Below the pieces are notes generated by a model. It searched no databases, was not told where the DNA came from, and saw nothing but the letters and a program-made list of their open reading frames with translations. This document shows, piece after piece, positions 33,211-44,963 of a DNA stretch of 64,000 bases. A program made the position numbers and the translations under genes. Position 1 is the first letter of the stretch. Every line of letters starts with the position of its first letter. Origin of the DNA: Trametes villosa (taxonomy: Eukaryota; Basidiomycota; Agaricomycetes; Polyporales; Polyporaceae); assembly GCA_002964805.2 (NCBI GenBank), contig PUDQ02000006.1, positions 62,001-126,000 of the forward strand, given 5' to 3'.

Positions 33211-36200
33211 TCACACCTCGGTCTCGACGTCCGGCCCCCGCGCCTTCATCTTGAAGCGCTCCTTGATCGCATGCGCGCCCTCTTCGACGTTGTCCTTGAG
33301 CCATTCCGCCGTGCGCGCGGGCTTGGCCTGCATGATGCCGCGGTGGTCGCGATGCAGCTCCTTCTCGTGCTCGCGCCACTCCTTGATCTTGCCGACGACG
33401 CCGGGCTTCTTCTTCCCGCTGTCCGCGTCGCTGGACTCTCCGTTCTCGTCCTCCTCGTCCTTGTGAGGCTCAGGGTCCGCCTCCGACTCGACCTCTGTCT
33501 CGTCCGCAGACACCGTTGTGTTCGTGCAATGCTGCTCCTCGTCCGGCCCCGCGTTCCGCTCGCCACCACCCTGCGCATTCACCGGCCCGTCCGTCATCGT
33601 CTCGTCCGTCTTCTCCGGCCCCTGCGCCCGCCCGTCCCGCGCCTCCGTCTCGTGGCTCTCGTGCGCCTGGTGGTCGTCGGGCACCTGCGTCGCGAGCTCG
33701 CCAATCGAGTCGCGGAAGCCCGCCGCGCGCTGGCGGTCGTACTCGTCCCACGCCGCGCGCTTCTTCGCGCCCGCGCCGCCCAGCAGCTCCTGGTGCTTCT
33801 CCGAGATCCCAGGCCAGAACGCGAGCTCGAGCGTGACGGTGCCGACGCGCTCGACGCGTTCGCGGTCGCTGTCCCAGTACGCGAGGTCGCCGGAGGGGGG
33901 TATGTAGTTGAGCTTCAGGCGCGAGTAGTCGCCGTCCTTGGCGCGCCAGAGCGCGGTCTCCACCGGGCCCTCTGCGCGGTCGACGAGGTCGCGCAGCCAG
34001 AGCACGGCGAGCGCTTTGCGGCCGGAGCTCTTGAACCCGGACTTGTCGCGGAAGGAGATGAGGAGCGCCGTGGCGTAGCGTTGTCGGACGGCGAGCTTGG
34101 TCGCGCCGTCGTTCGCCCATACGATTGAGTCGCCGCGCCGCTCGGCGGCCTTGCGCGATACCTTCTCGACGGCCTCTGTGGTAGTCGTCTTCATGCGGAT
34201 CTCGCACTTGGCCAGGTCACTTAGGTCGGACTGCACCGATACGTCGCGGACCTCGAGCGTGCCCGTGTCGAAGCCAAGCAGGTTGGGCGGCAGCTTCGCC
34301 TCGACGGGCCGGAAGAGCAGCGAGATGCGGATACGACCAGTGCCGAGGCCCTTCTCTAGCGAGTAGCACCGGGTGACTTCAGAGGCGTTCACAAAGACTT
34401 CGGATAGCTGTATAGGGAGTGAGCATCGGACAAGACCTGTCTGTGGGAATGCACCAACCTTCATAAAGACAGTCCCGAGCACGGCATCGTTTTCCCGCAT
34501 GCGCGAGTCCTTGACGGTCACCGTAACGTGCGCCTTCCGCCAGTCGCGCACGAAGCGCTCCGTGCCCGCATTGAACATCGGCGAGCTCGTGATCGGCTTT
34601 ACCCGCGTTTCGTACACCAGCTCGTCGTTCAAAGATCTGCAACGCAACTCGAAATCAGCAACCACCCAACACCGCAAACAAAAACGCGCGCATACATCGT
34701 GCAGTACGACGACGGCAGGCCCTCGCCCTCCTCTGCGGTCTCCTCGCCGTCGTCCTGGCCCTTCTCGCCCTCGCGCCTCTTCAGCCCCTTGCGCTCCTTC
34801 CCGACCGTCTTCACCGCGAGGTCGCGGATCTCGTGCACCTGCACGCTCACGAGCCCGCTCGGCCACGCCGGGTCCGGCGCGGTCACGAGCACGGCCGCCT
34901 CGAGGTCGTTCAGCGCCACCGCGCGCGCGTCCTTGAACTCCGGGCGCTCGCGCAGGTCGTCCGGGATGCTCGGGTCCGAGCCGTCCGTGGTGAGGTCCTT
35001 GTTTGGCGGGAGCTTGCCGTAGTAGCCGACGGTGTACTCGAGCGAGCCGGGCCGGTCTTGCGAGTCCGGGCTGGAGAGGGGCGAGACACGGCGGGTGGGC
35101 TTGCCGCGCTCGCGGATGAGGTCCACGACGTCGATCTCGACGAAACCCATCATGTCGTCCTACATGAATGGATGAGTACTGAATGTATCAATGAGCAAGA
35201 GCCCGCACTTACGACACTCATACGGTCAGAATCCCAGAGCTGGAAGCTGAGCTTCTCCCTCAGCTTGACCGTGTTCACGTCCACGAGCAAGACCGCAGAC
35301 TCCTCAAACACCGGGTTGCAGTCGTTCTTGATGATCCGCGTCGAGTAGAGCGGCTTCTCCAGCCGCGAGAATGTGAGCGTCACGTACGGATCTGCTGAAG
35401 ACGTCCCGGGGGCCTGGTCAGGAAATGTGCAGACTCTGCGTGAAGGTGCGACACGTACCCGAGCTGCCTGTGGTGTCCATCTTCTTGATGCCAGTGGCAC
35501 GGTGGATATGCACGACGAGCACGCCGATGGCCTCCGTGTCCTTCTTAATATCGTCGCCGCTAATCAGGCGCTGCAGGTCGAGGGTCATGCTCTTCGGTGC
35601 GACGTACTCCGCCGCCGCCGTGTCGAGGGCGCTGGAGATGAAGCCGGAGATGAACGGGAGGTCCATCACGTTCGGCAGCGCTCTACTGAGGGGCGTGGCG
35701 GAGATGGTGATGCGCGGGAGGCCCATGAGCGACACCAAGGTAGTCTTGACGCTGCATATATGCATCAGTCTCGTTAGGACAGGCGCATACATCGAGGTAG
35801 AACTCACAAGGGTGGGTCAGGGATGAGCTGGAGCCTCGCACGGGCAGTCCCCACGACGCCGGTCACCTCGACCCAGACCGCTACAGCGCATGATCAGTGT
35901 TCTGAATGCCACTATAACTTGGCGGGATCACTTACGAACGCGGAGACCAAACACGCCTTTCAGGCCGAGGAAAAACTCCACTAGCAGGCTGCACACGAAA
36001 ATGTTAGCATGCACCGCATCGCATGGCGTATGATGACATACTGTACGTTCCGCGCCTTGCTCTCCGCTGTCTTGTCGCTTGGGAGCCCCTCGTACGCGAA
36101 GGACACCTCGAGGTTCACATGGTCGCCGTCGAGCGCATCGCGATCGTCCGGGCTCACCGTTTCGGCATTGATGCCCATTGCTGCCAGAGTATCCTGGGTG

Positions 36201-37446
36201 TCTCCGGGGTTGCCGTTGTCGCGCGTCCATGCGTCCGGGAGCGAGCGTATCGAGGTGATGCGACCTGCGTTCGAGCCTAAACCCATGTCCGCGACACGTA
36301 CGGAGTGCTGCAGACCACCATGTGAGTGGGCAGGCATAAGATGTGGATATATGCGGGCGCACGATGAACGTTGGGACAGACGCTTGCATGATGTCCTCGA
36401 GCATGTCGATGAGCGAAGTAAAGAGGTCGGTGTTCATGATCGGCCAGAGACCGCGCACGAGCGCGTTCGCCCACTCCGCACTTTCGCGCGTCCGCTCTTC
36501 GTCTGTCACCTTGCCGTCGCCGTCGACGTCCGAGCCAGCAGCCAGACCGCGCATCCGTTCTGCGTGCCACATCCGCTGCTCGAAGTCGGCCTCGGACGCC
36601 TTGTTCATCCGGAAGAAGAGGGAGTAGCTGAGGAATGCCGGTGGTACCGCGCAGAGAGCGCGTGCGATGAAGGAGGAGAACAAGGTCGAGAGAAGGAAGG
36701 CGGCGACGAATGCGGCCGTTATGTAGGTGATGCTGGTGTTGGTAATGCCGAGGACCTTGTCCCGGTGTGCCCGCCAGTCTGTGAGTGTCTGTTAGTCACT
36801 GGTCGTCTGACAACTCCAAAATGCAGTAGAAATAGGTGAGGCTCGCGGGGACACCACCGGGATGGGTTCTTCCGCGGCGCCGTTTCGCAGGCACGCTCGT
36901 CTGTACACCTGCTATCGACCCCCGCCGCCTGCAGGTGCGTGCGCGGAGTTACATTTCATAACCCTTCGCGCGGGGTAGAGCATCGGGCCCGACACCACCG
37001 TCCGCAGCGCGACTCGCAGGACTCCAGCCACGGCGTCGATGCGACGCCCGCCACAGGGTCCTTCCCGACCTTATCGCTCCCTGCGCCCACCCTCTCCGCC
37101 CTCGCGGGCTACGTAGCGGGGGTTAAAAGCAGGAGCACTCACCAGGAGGAGGGAATTCGTGATGGAGGACGTTCTCTCCCTTGGGACGAACGTCCGGATC
37201 CTCGTCCGCGTTGCGGATATCGAGTTCCTCGCCAGTCGTGGGGTCCGTAACGCGCATGACATGGCCCTTCGCGAGCCTGCGCGCCGTCTTCTCCGTCTGC
37301 TTCTCCTCGTGGCGGACGCTCTGGTCCTGCAGTTGCTGCGCCTTCGCCTCGGCCGCCTTTTGTGGGTTGACGAGCGAGGTGAGCTTCGTCGCGATGCTGG
37401 GTACCGGGTTCTTGCCCGAGTACGGTTCTGCGAGCTTGTGTGCCAT
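33211..37446 (-). CDS. MUG190-like SMP/C2-domain membrane-contact protein
   Basis: Exons (minus) 37446-37143, 36778-36363, 36307-36042, 35988-35936, 35880-35808, 35751-35459, 35394-35213, 35159-34696, 34636-34459, 34407-33211 (1,141 aa). Order: N-terminal cytosolic part (KLAEPYSGKNPVPSI, DPTTGEELDI), a hydrophobic hairpin (ITYITAAFVAAFLLSTLFSS), an SMP lipid-transfer domain (SAEWANALVRGLWPIMNTDL to the PPFVKTTLV...LPNVMDLPFI region), and C2 domains (LVVHIHRATGIKK...DPYVTLTF; GLVSVQVHEIRDLAV...TERFVRDWRKAHVTVTVKD). An acidic, Ser/Glu-rich tail follows. The layout is that of tricalbin/E-Syt proteins tethering ER to plasma membrane; the N-terminus resembles fission yeast Mug190. Acidic EDEDG-like text (DVDGDGKVTDEE) beside the hairpin resembles an EF-hand loop. 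The 364-nt first intron is long for this locus. Confidence 0.88.
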
Positions 37447-37985
37447 GACGGCGAGGGTGTAGTAGGATGTATTCACGCCCTCGAGGGTGGAGGTGAGGGT
37501 ATATATGTCGGATTTCCCCGCGCGTTTACCGCACATAGTGTCATAGTGGAGTTCGGCTGATCAGACGAAGCTGGAGTGATGGAGAAACGCCTCGCCCAGT
37601 TCCCATGTGTCGCCATGGGAAAGCAGCGAGCACAACGCGTAACTCCAAGAGCTCGTAGGCCATGTCGTCTCATCTTGTGGTGGTGGAAAGAAGAGGAATA
37701 AGAAATGGTCGGAGTCTCTGAAGGATCGCAGCATGTTGCATGACGCACAGAGAAATTGATAAGCGCTCAAATTGACTTTTCCGGCTTTCTCGGAGTGGGT
37801 ACTAAGCTCGCGTGGCAATGGGCGCTTAGTGCTGTCGCCGCCTTTCGCCTCCTTCCGAGTCCGTGGCGGGATCTTTCAAACGAACTAAATGTTGAGTTGG
37901 TCTGACCTTTCTTATATCTTCCGTGGCTCAAGACGCTAGTATCGGGGTGTAGACTACCTCCATCGCAGGACTCGATATCGTTAGG
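37447..37985. other. divergent intergenic region
   Basis: Shared upstream region of the MUG190-like gene (minus) and the 262-aa protein (plus). No distinct element recognised. Confidence 0.5.
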
Positions 37986-38774
37986 ATGCCCGAAACCAGC
38001 GATACTAAACCAGCCCCATCCACCACCGATGTCCTGCGCGCCCATAACATCCCTTACACCTACTGGTACGAATACGCACTACGCCACCACGGCTCGAAGA
38101 CCGTACTGTCGCTTCTCTACCTGCTCGTCGACTCAGTCACCGACGCTCGGACGTGCCTACAATCCGCCGGGTGGACTCCGGGCAACGTCCCGATGTACTC
38201 GCCGCAATACTACGACCCCGCTACCGACGAGCAGGCCGTTCTCGAATACCCAGGAGTTGAAGAATCCACCGTGGTGCTCATCTCCGCCCGGACATGGGTG
38301 GGAATCACGCCTTCAGCCGCGCCCGCGGACACGGCGCACTACCCCACCCTGCTCGAGCTGTACACCGCGCTCGCACAGCGCACGCTCGACACCGACAACG
38401 CCGAGCACCGGTCGTACATCAACATCCAGCTCGGCTACCTCTACATGGACTGCCCCGCGCTCGCCACCCCCGAGTTTCTCGCGCAGCTGCCCGTGGACAT
38501 CCAGCAGCTCCACCTCGACTTCCTCTCGAACGACATGCGCATGGGAACCGACGCGACGGTCGCGCACGAGCGCGATATCCGGGAGCGCGCGCGCAAGGGC
38601 GAGTGGAAGCTTATGCCGCAGGGGTCGGTGGCGGTTGGCGGGACCCGGGTGGACCACGAGCTGGAGGCGAAGTGGGCTGCGGAGATCGAGGCGCGGGCTC
38701 GTGCGCTTTATGCGGATGCAGAGGAGGAGGACGGCGAAGGCGAAGACGAGGACAGCGACAAGGACGGCCTCTAA
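37986..38774 (+). CDS. conserved-looking hypothetical protein with acidic C-terminus
   Basis: Single exon of 262 aa from ATG at 37986. Codon use is strongly third-position C/G like the neighbouring genes, which supports it being real. No domain recognised. Segments such as NIPYTYWYEYALRHHGSKTV, HRSYINIQLGYLYMDCPALA and DIQQLHLDFLSNDMRM look like a compact globular fold. The end is a run of Glu, Asp and Gly after an alpha-helical stretch. It has no signal peptide or membrane segment, so it is probably cytosolic or nuclear. A second ORF in another frame over the same bases (38029-39150) is a low-complexity shadow. Confidence 0.72.
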   Translation: MPETSDTKPAPSTTDVLRAHNIPYTYWYEYALRHHGSKTVLSLLYLLVDSVTDARTCLQSAGWTPGNVPMYSPQYYDPATDEQAVLEYPGVEESTVVLISARTWVGITPSAAPADTAHYPTLLELYTALAQRTLDTDNAEHRSYINIQLGYLYMDCPALATPEFLAQLPVDIQQLHLDFLSNDMRMGTDATVAHERDIRERARKGEWKLMPQGSVAVGGTRVDHELEAKWAAEIEARARALYADAEEEDGEGEDEDSDKDGL

Positions 38775-39312
38775 CAGTCTCTGCTTTAGGACGCCAGCAC
38801 CCATGGAGAAATACCCCCAGGTAAAGGGCCCCCTGGTAGACTCAGGTACATTTGCGCGAACTCATGATCAAAATCCGGATCTGGATGTACAGACTCAGAG
38901 GAACTGTAGGATTACGCGCTACGGGGCTACAGGAGACGGTATCGTATTTTTTGAGGAATATCTATGCCAGTATGAGCGAGTACTGGGTACGAGTAGGCGT
39001 TCTTGCCCTTCCACGCCCGCATTTCTTTCTTTGTGCACGCTCCTGTGTCGGCATTTTGTGAGATTATGCACGATGCATGGGGCAGGAAGGGGTTCCCGTT
39101 GGCTGAATCATAGCAGTGAAAATCTCACGTTCGATGCAAACCATACATAACTCGGTTCAGTCTGCGATATATTCATACAAGGGAGGAAGGGAAGCGATGG
39201 AAATACTAAAGCATATTTCCAGGAGGGCGAGAGTCACACTTCATTGCGTGGATATCATCGGAGGGTACACGCTGTTGAGGAACGTCCGGTGTCGGCGGTG
39301 CGATTTGACCCA
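38775..39312. other. convergent intergenic region
   Basis: Between the ends of the 262-aa protein (plus) and the nucleotidyltransferase-like gene (minus). No feature recognised. Confidence 0.5.
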
Positions 39313-39980
39313 TCACTGCTGGGGCCAGCCGGCTAAACACGAATCATCAATATCGACAACACGCCAGAGGAAAGTGCCCCGCGGGGGGACTCACTGCTTG
39401 CATTGTAGCCCGCCGCGACCCAGAGCGCCAGCGCCACAATCTGGTTGTTCACGGCGTACTGAACAAACGCATCGTTCGCGTTCGGCACATCCGCCGCGCG
39501 GACGCGGATCTTGTTGTGCGCGAGGTACTGGAGGAGGAAGGCGATGTCCACCGCGTCCGTGCGCTTCTTCGCCTCGCTCGCGCGTCCCAAGAACGAGCCG
39601 CACTTCGCGTTGAGCAGCAGCACGGGGTGCAGCACGCGCACGCCGTCGACGGTCAGCGTGGGCGTCGCGCCGTCGAACGCGCCCTTGAAGAGGCCCGGGG
39701 GCGTGAGGATCTCGACCTCGGCATGCGTCGCGCTGTGCGTCGTGTGCTTCGTGCGCGGGTCGATCGTGAACTTGCCCGCGGCCTTCAACAGGCTGCGCGA
39801 GTTGGGCGTGGAATTCTGTGGGACGACGATGTCGATGTCCTCCGTGAGCCGGGGCGAGCCGAGCATGAGGCAGGCCGCGCCGCCGACCACGGCGTAGGGG
39901 ATGTTGCCGCCGCCGACGGCCGCGGCGACGTCCTTTGCGGCGGCGCGGATCTGGGAGGGGTTGATGGTGGTGTGGGACAT
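39313..39980 (-). CDS. nucleotidyltransferase-fold protein (AbiEii/MNT-like)
   Basis: Exons 39980-39395 and 39332-39313 (201 aa); the second exon adds TGWPQQ and the stop, and the GTGAGT...TTTAG intron keeps phase. The motif VVGGAACLMLGSPRLTEDID fits the minimal nucleotidyltransferase signature hG(G/S)xA followed by DxD, with a later acidic strand VEILTPPG. LNAKCGSF and the helical TDAVDIAFLLQYLAHN match the end of the same fold. In bacteria such proteins act as antitoxin- or toxin-linked nucleotidyltransferases; in basidiomycetes comparable proteins are common but of unknown role. No partner gene of a toxin system is next to it, so I call the fold only. Confidence 0.75.
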
Positions 39981-42658
39981 GGTGAGTCGGAGTCGGTGGA
40001 TGTGGGATGCGAGGTAGCGCGTCTGTTAGACTGAGAGTATGTCAGCGGGTTGACTTCGTCGCACATTGGGGTACGCACTCACTCGTGTCGGGATGAAAGA
40101 GAACTGGTGCGGGAAAATAGCAACCTGACACAGACCCTTTATACACGGAGGTCACCCTTAGCGCGGACGCTCGAGTCGCTGAAGGCCGCCTTAAGTACAA
40201 TGTAGAAGTATGATGAGGGTACGCCGCCGTCAAGAAGATGCCCATGGGCGCACTTGGGCGGCCGTCCAGAGAGGGATGGTCCTGCTCAAGATGCACGCTT
40301 GCTCACTTCGCTGAACAATAGCTGCGTGGATGGCAAACAAGGCGTGTGCCTCTTCCGGACGAAGAGCAGGCGGGAGGATAGAAACCGGTGTTGGTACATC
40401 ACCACGGGCGGCAGATCACTCAAGGTGAGTGGCTGCGCACAACTTACAATTGCTGCGCAGCGATACGAAGGCCCTTCGAAATCATTGCATACGGCGCCCA
40501 AGAAGGACGCGGCAGCATAGATGACCTTGTATGCGACTGCGGAGCGGGGGGTTTTGCAATAACCACCGCCCAACTGCCCTTCTTTCGAGTTCCTCGGGCG
40601 CTGTCGCAACTTGTACAGGCGTCGGGGACCGGAACAGCTTCGTTAGTACCATCAGACTTTAGTCAACTGCTAAACAGCACAAGGCAGACCAAACCAACGT
40701 GCAGCATCGTAGGAATACACGTGTCGCTTGTTCGGAGAGATATGTGCTGAAGGACTCATCGCGCGCAAGTGGTATGGTGGTGGGACAGAGGACCGGCGTC
40801 TTCCGGTTTCTTTTCTCTATGAAACTTGGCGCTTATGGAGAAGTACAACGATGAGCGTCCTCAGGCGTCCTCTGCCACCTACCACCATCTGCACCTGGGA
40901 TGCATTTGCGCTAGCGCACTTCCATCTGCAAATTGACGAGATCGTCTGCAGACTCTCCATGTCAGCTTCAGATTCTTCAGTGAGCTAGACTAAGCTGGAC
41001 GGCCGCATCTACATAGGACTGTGACACGGGAATGCAATACTATGCTGCAGACAACCACATCGTCGACTCTATCGCCAACGAAATCCCCTTCGCGCCGTTG
41101 CGGGCCTCATGGGTACTTTCTGCACGTTCAAGAAACCACCTGTAGATGTCCTCTAGCACGAAGACATGGTCCTATTTCTATCGCTAAAATTTCTGTTGAC
41201 GATACCACTCAAGCAGGTCCATGGTGCTGACCTAACAACACTGGAACCCTGCAGGTGGAGACTTTGAAGATCGAAGGTTTATATACCCCGCCAGAGGCTC
41301 TCGAACATATATATCCCTCCATGATGCCGAAAATCGACAAGATCCGAAGGCGCCGTCACGCATTCAACCGCCTGGCGACATCTGGCGTCTCTATGTCGTT
41401 CCCGCTCGCCCTCATCACTCCTCCCCACGCGTCCCGCGTGCGTCGCTGGGAACTGTGCCTGCTATCTCTATGCGCGTTCTCCTCAGGCGGGGCGAGCACA
41501 TGCTTCATGACTGCGAACTTACTTCAAGTTTCGAAGTCCGAAATGCGCAGGTCTGGAGCGGCAATCGGCGGGTACGAAGGAACTTCAGCGACAGCCGTCG
41601 AGGTCGGGGCGCAGCTATCATCAACCACTCCCCGCAACAACACATCGGCCGATGCAGTCATTGAAGCAGCTATTTATAACCTATTACTCGTGCTCGTCCT
41701 CTCGCGCAAGAGAACGATGTCATGCGTCAAGGAAACGCGACCAGTGCACTCGGCGGTGGCTCGATCTGTCAGGTAATGCGAGGCCCCATCTCGTTCTCAC
41801 TCTCGGTACTGCCATGTCTGACTTTATTGTCGGCACTAGGGAACTTACGCCCGACGTGCCCACTCGTCCCCAGGATCTGCGACTGTCCGACGGCTCAAGG
41901 CTGCCGTGCGCCGGACATGTCCCACCGGCATGACACAATGTCTGGCAACCTCGCTCCCTCCTACGAGGCTCCGTCGCAAACGAATTCCCAAATCCTCATA
42001 CCGCGCTCATACACTCGGGGCGTGGCAGCCTTCTTCCTCGGAATACGGCAACAGCAAGCTCAGAAAGGGACAGGCGTGGTGAACAAAACGCCGCAAGGGG
42101 CAGTCCCTGCAAGCCTGGGGTGCTATTCTTACGCACAAGGAGCGACGCCTCTCATCAAGTGTGGAAGCACGTTTTCGAAGCCGACCGCCTTCCTGAGCGT
42201 CATCTCCGGCCGGCCTGGCTCGACAAACGGCTCCCGGAGGGACGCGCGCGCAATAGGCCACTTGCGACTCTGTCGCGATCCGTTTGACATCTGCGCTCAT
42301 TCGTACCAATGCACTCTGCCAAAGTGCTGCCGACGATCTAGATGGGGGCCCAACTCCCCGCCGGCTGCCTGTTGGCTCCCTGCTTCCTGATTGTCCGGCG
42401 GAAGGAAGCCCTCGAATGACAGAAGCTTGTAGCCTCGCCACTCCCAAAACGCCCGTGGATCGTCTTCCGACAAGCCCGGGGCTCTGTCCCGCGGTACGTA
42501 CGCCCCGCACCATGCGTCCGCGGGTCCTGACAATGTGCTTCTTTCCCAGGGCAGATCGCGTATCCATCACCGCCGACAGTGGGATGCATGAGGCTCGAAG
42601 AAGCGGGGAGCACGTATGTCCGCCAGATCCACCGAGAAGCGCCGCTCTGCCTTCGCGG
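39981..42658. other. no gene recognised
   Basis: About 2.7 kb upstream of the nucleotidyltransferase-like gene (minus) and of the aspartic protease (plus). Short frames only. The stretch 41235-41760 has some open plus-strand frames but nothing recognisable. Confidence 0.45.
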
Positions 42659-42664
42659 TATAAG
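42659..42664 (+). promoter_or_regulatory. TATA box of the aspartic protease gene
   Basis: TATAAG, 80 bases before the ATG at 42739, with a pyrimidine-rich tract (CATCCTCTCCCCCGCCCCTC) between them as in many strongly expressed fungal genes. Confidence 0.55.
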
Positions 42665-42738
42665 AGCCCCGCGCGCGCCCCAGTGCTCCCCATCCGAGCT
42701 CCCGCTCAGACATCCTCTCCCCCGCCCCTCCCCCAGAC

Positions 42739-44634
42739 ATGTCTCGCGGCTTCTCCAGCTCCTTCTTCGCCTTCCTCCTGCTCGCGCTGAGCGTCGCCGT
42801 GACCACGAGCGCGTCGCCGGTCGTGCAGGTCAACGACAACCTCGTCCGGCTCCCGTTCGCGAAGCGCCTCAACTTCACCGGCGCGGGCACGCTCATCGCG
42901 CGTGACCAGGCGCGCGTTGCCAACCTCCGCGCGCGTGCGAACGCGAAGATCAACGGGCTCTCCCTCACCGATGACGCCGTCATCAGCGTCCCGGTGACCA
43001 ACCAGGTCGTGGACTACGTCGCCAACGTGGGTACCGATGGTTTTCCGCAGCTGTTGTCATTGATCCTGGGACGATTGCTCACGAACACTCATCTCCTTAG
43101 GTCCAAGTCGGCACTCCCCCCACCACGTGTATGTGCTTCGTGCGGCGATAGCGTGGAGAGGGCTAACATTCGCGTTATAGACTCCCTCCTCATCGACACA
43201 GGCAGCTCCAACACCTGGGTCGGCGCGGGCAAGAACTTTGTGCAGACTTCCTCCTCTCGGCAGACTGCCGACAAAGTGGTGGGTGCAACCGTTGACAGAA
43301 GTTCTTGATCGCGGTATTGATCCCGACTTCGTTTTTCCCAGTCGGTGACGTATGGCTCCGGCGACTTTTCCGGTACGTGACCCATTGGCCTTCACGGGTA
43401 CGCCAGCACGGCGTTACTTACCGCGTTCGTACAGGCACCGAGTTCACGGACAACGTCAGCCTTGGTAAAGGGTTGAACATCAACGGCCAGTCTATCGGTG
43501 TGGCGTCTCAGTCTGAAGGCTTCGACGGCGTCGATGGCATCCTTGGGTATGCCTTGTCTTCCTTGTTCGTTTCGCGGGACTCATACCGCCTCCTGCACTG
43601 CAGTATTGGCCCCGTCGATCTTACCGTGGGAACGCTCAATCCTGACACGAGGTCGACTATTCCTACCGGTGAGCTTGGGTTGTAGTTGCATAATTTTGAT
43701 GCTTCCGGGGCTAACCGATATCACCCCTCGCAGTGACGGACAACCTCTTCTCGCAGGGCGTCATCTCGGCCAACGAAGTTGGCGTGTCGTTCGAGCCGAC
43801 GACCTCAGAGTCGATCACGAACGGCGAGCTCACCTTCGGTGGCACGGATTCGAAGAAGTTCACCGGGTCGATCAACTTCGCGTACGTCCTACAAACCCTT
43901 CGTGCGAGATCCCGACATCACATCTGACCGTGCGCGCGTGCGAACTTATAGCCCGCTCACGCGCACGTCGCCTGCGAACGAGTTCTGGGGCATCGACCAG
44001 TCCATCCGTTTCGGCACGTCCACGGCCATCCTGTCCAACACCGCCGGCATCGTCGACACCGGCACGACCCTCCTCCTCATCGCGACTGGTGTGTCCCGCC
44101 GCTTGCACTGTGGTCCGGTTGTATATACTCACGCGCATTTGTGCAGATGCTCTGCAGAAGTACCAGCGCGCGACCGGCGCCGTGTTCGACAACGCGACGG
44201 GCCTGCTCCGCATCACCCAGGCGCAGTTCTCGAAGCTCCAGAGCCTGTTCTTCACCATCAACGGGGTGCGCATCCTCCCGCCTCGCTCGTCCTCTAATTC
44301 TCCTACTGACGTGCGCGCGCGTGCTCCCTTCAGGTCAACTTCGAGTTCACGGCCAACGCCCAGATCTTCCCTGTTCGTCCTCTTCCTCCTCTCGTTGTGT
44401 GCCCCACAATGACTGACACGCGGGTTCTGTGTACAGCGCGCGCTGAACACCGCGATCGGCGGGAACGCGAACAGCATCTACCTCATCGTCGGCGACATCG
44501 GCACGCGCAGCGGCTCCGGGCTCGACTTCATCAACGGCCAGACGTGGCTCGAGCGCTTCTACGCCGTGTTCGACACCGCGAACCGCCGCGTCGGCATCGC
44601 GAACACGCCGTTCACGACCGCGACGACCAACTAG
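42739..44634 (+). CDS. secreted aspartic protease, polyporopepsin type
   Basis: Pepsin-family (A1) endopeptidase. Exons 42739-43026, 43101-43128, 43181-43278, 43342-43372, 43435-43546, 43604-43668, 43734-43881, 43952-44088, 44147-44265, 44334-44372, 44437-44634 (420 aa). An N-terminal signal peptide (hydrophobic FFAFLLLALSVAVTTSASP) is followed by a propeptide with RLPFAKRLN. The mature enzyme has both catalytic Asp motifs: IDTGSSNTW in exon 3 and VDTGTTLLL in exon 8. The flap SVTYGSGDFSG spans exons 4 and 5. The text LIVGDIGTRSGSGLDFINGQ at the end is typical of the Irpex polyporopepsin group. Eleven exons, two of them only 28 and 31 nt. Probably degrades external protein at acid pH. Confidence 0.93.
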
Positions 44635-44963
44635 ACGCATACATCGGGGACGTAGATGGGATTCACAAGAAGGGGTTGGGAGCGGGTTTTGTTGGGTTCT
44701 TTCGGGACTCTTAAGGCTTGTTTCTCGGGTTGGTACTGTAATGAATAAAAGAACGAACGAATATTGACGACAATCTCCGCGTTGGCCGAGCATGGTGCAT
44801 TAGCGTTGAGTCGTACTAGGAGCAGGGTCACAGTGATCGAGGTAAATAATTAATTACTACCAGGGAACCAAACTTCCATGGCAGTGGAAGTACGTATACG
44901 ATCGCCTAAGTGATAGTGCTGCTCGGAACCGACACCAGGCACTGTCGATCCCCCTGGCCCCAC
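44635..44963. other. convergent 3' intergenic region
   Basis: Separates the aspartic protease (plus) and P450 C (minus). Contains an AT-rich piece (TGTAATGAATAAAAGAACG near 44735) that may serve 3'-end formation of the protease mRNA. Confidence 0.5.

Noticed and set aside
33271..34128. Plus-strand frame of 285 residues opposite the MUG190-like gene
   Set aside because: Arg/Leu/Val-rich antisense of a GC-rich coding exon, no domain.
33211..34866. A single 551-residue minus-strand frame covering the end of the MUG190-like gene
   Set aside because: Only its C-terminal 399 codons are coding as one exon. The upstream text (Arg/Gly-rich) is the wrong frame of exon 8 plus intron; the C2 domain is read in another frame and joined by splicing at 34636/34696.
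38029..39150. A 373-residue plus-strand frame overlapping the 262-aa gene
   Set aside because: Composed of Ser/Thr/Arg runs from the +1 frame of a codon-biased gene; no globular character.
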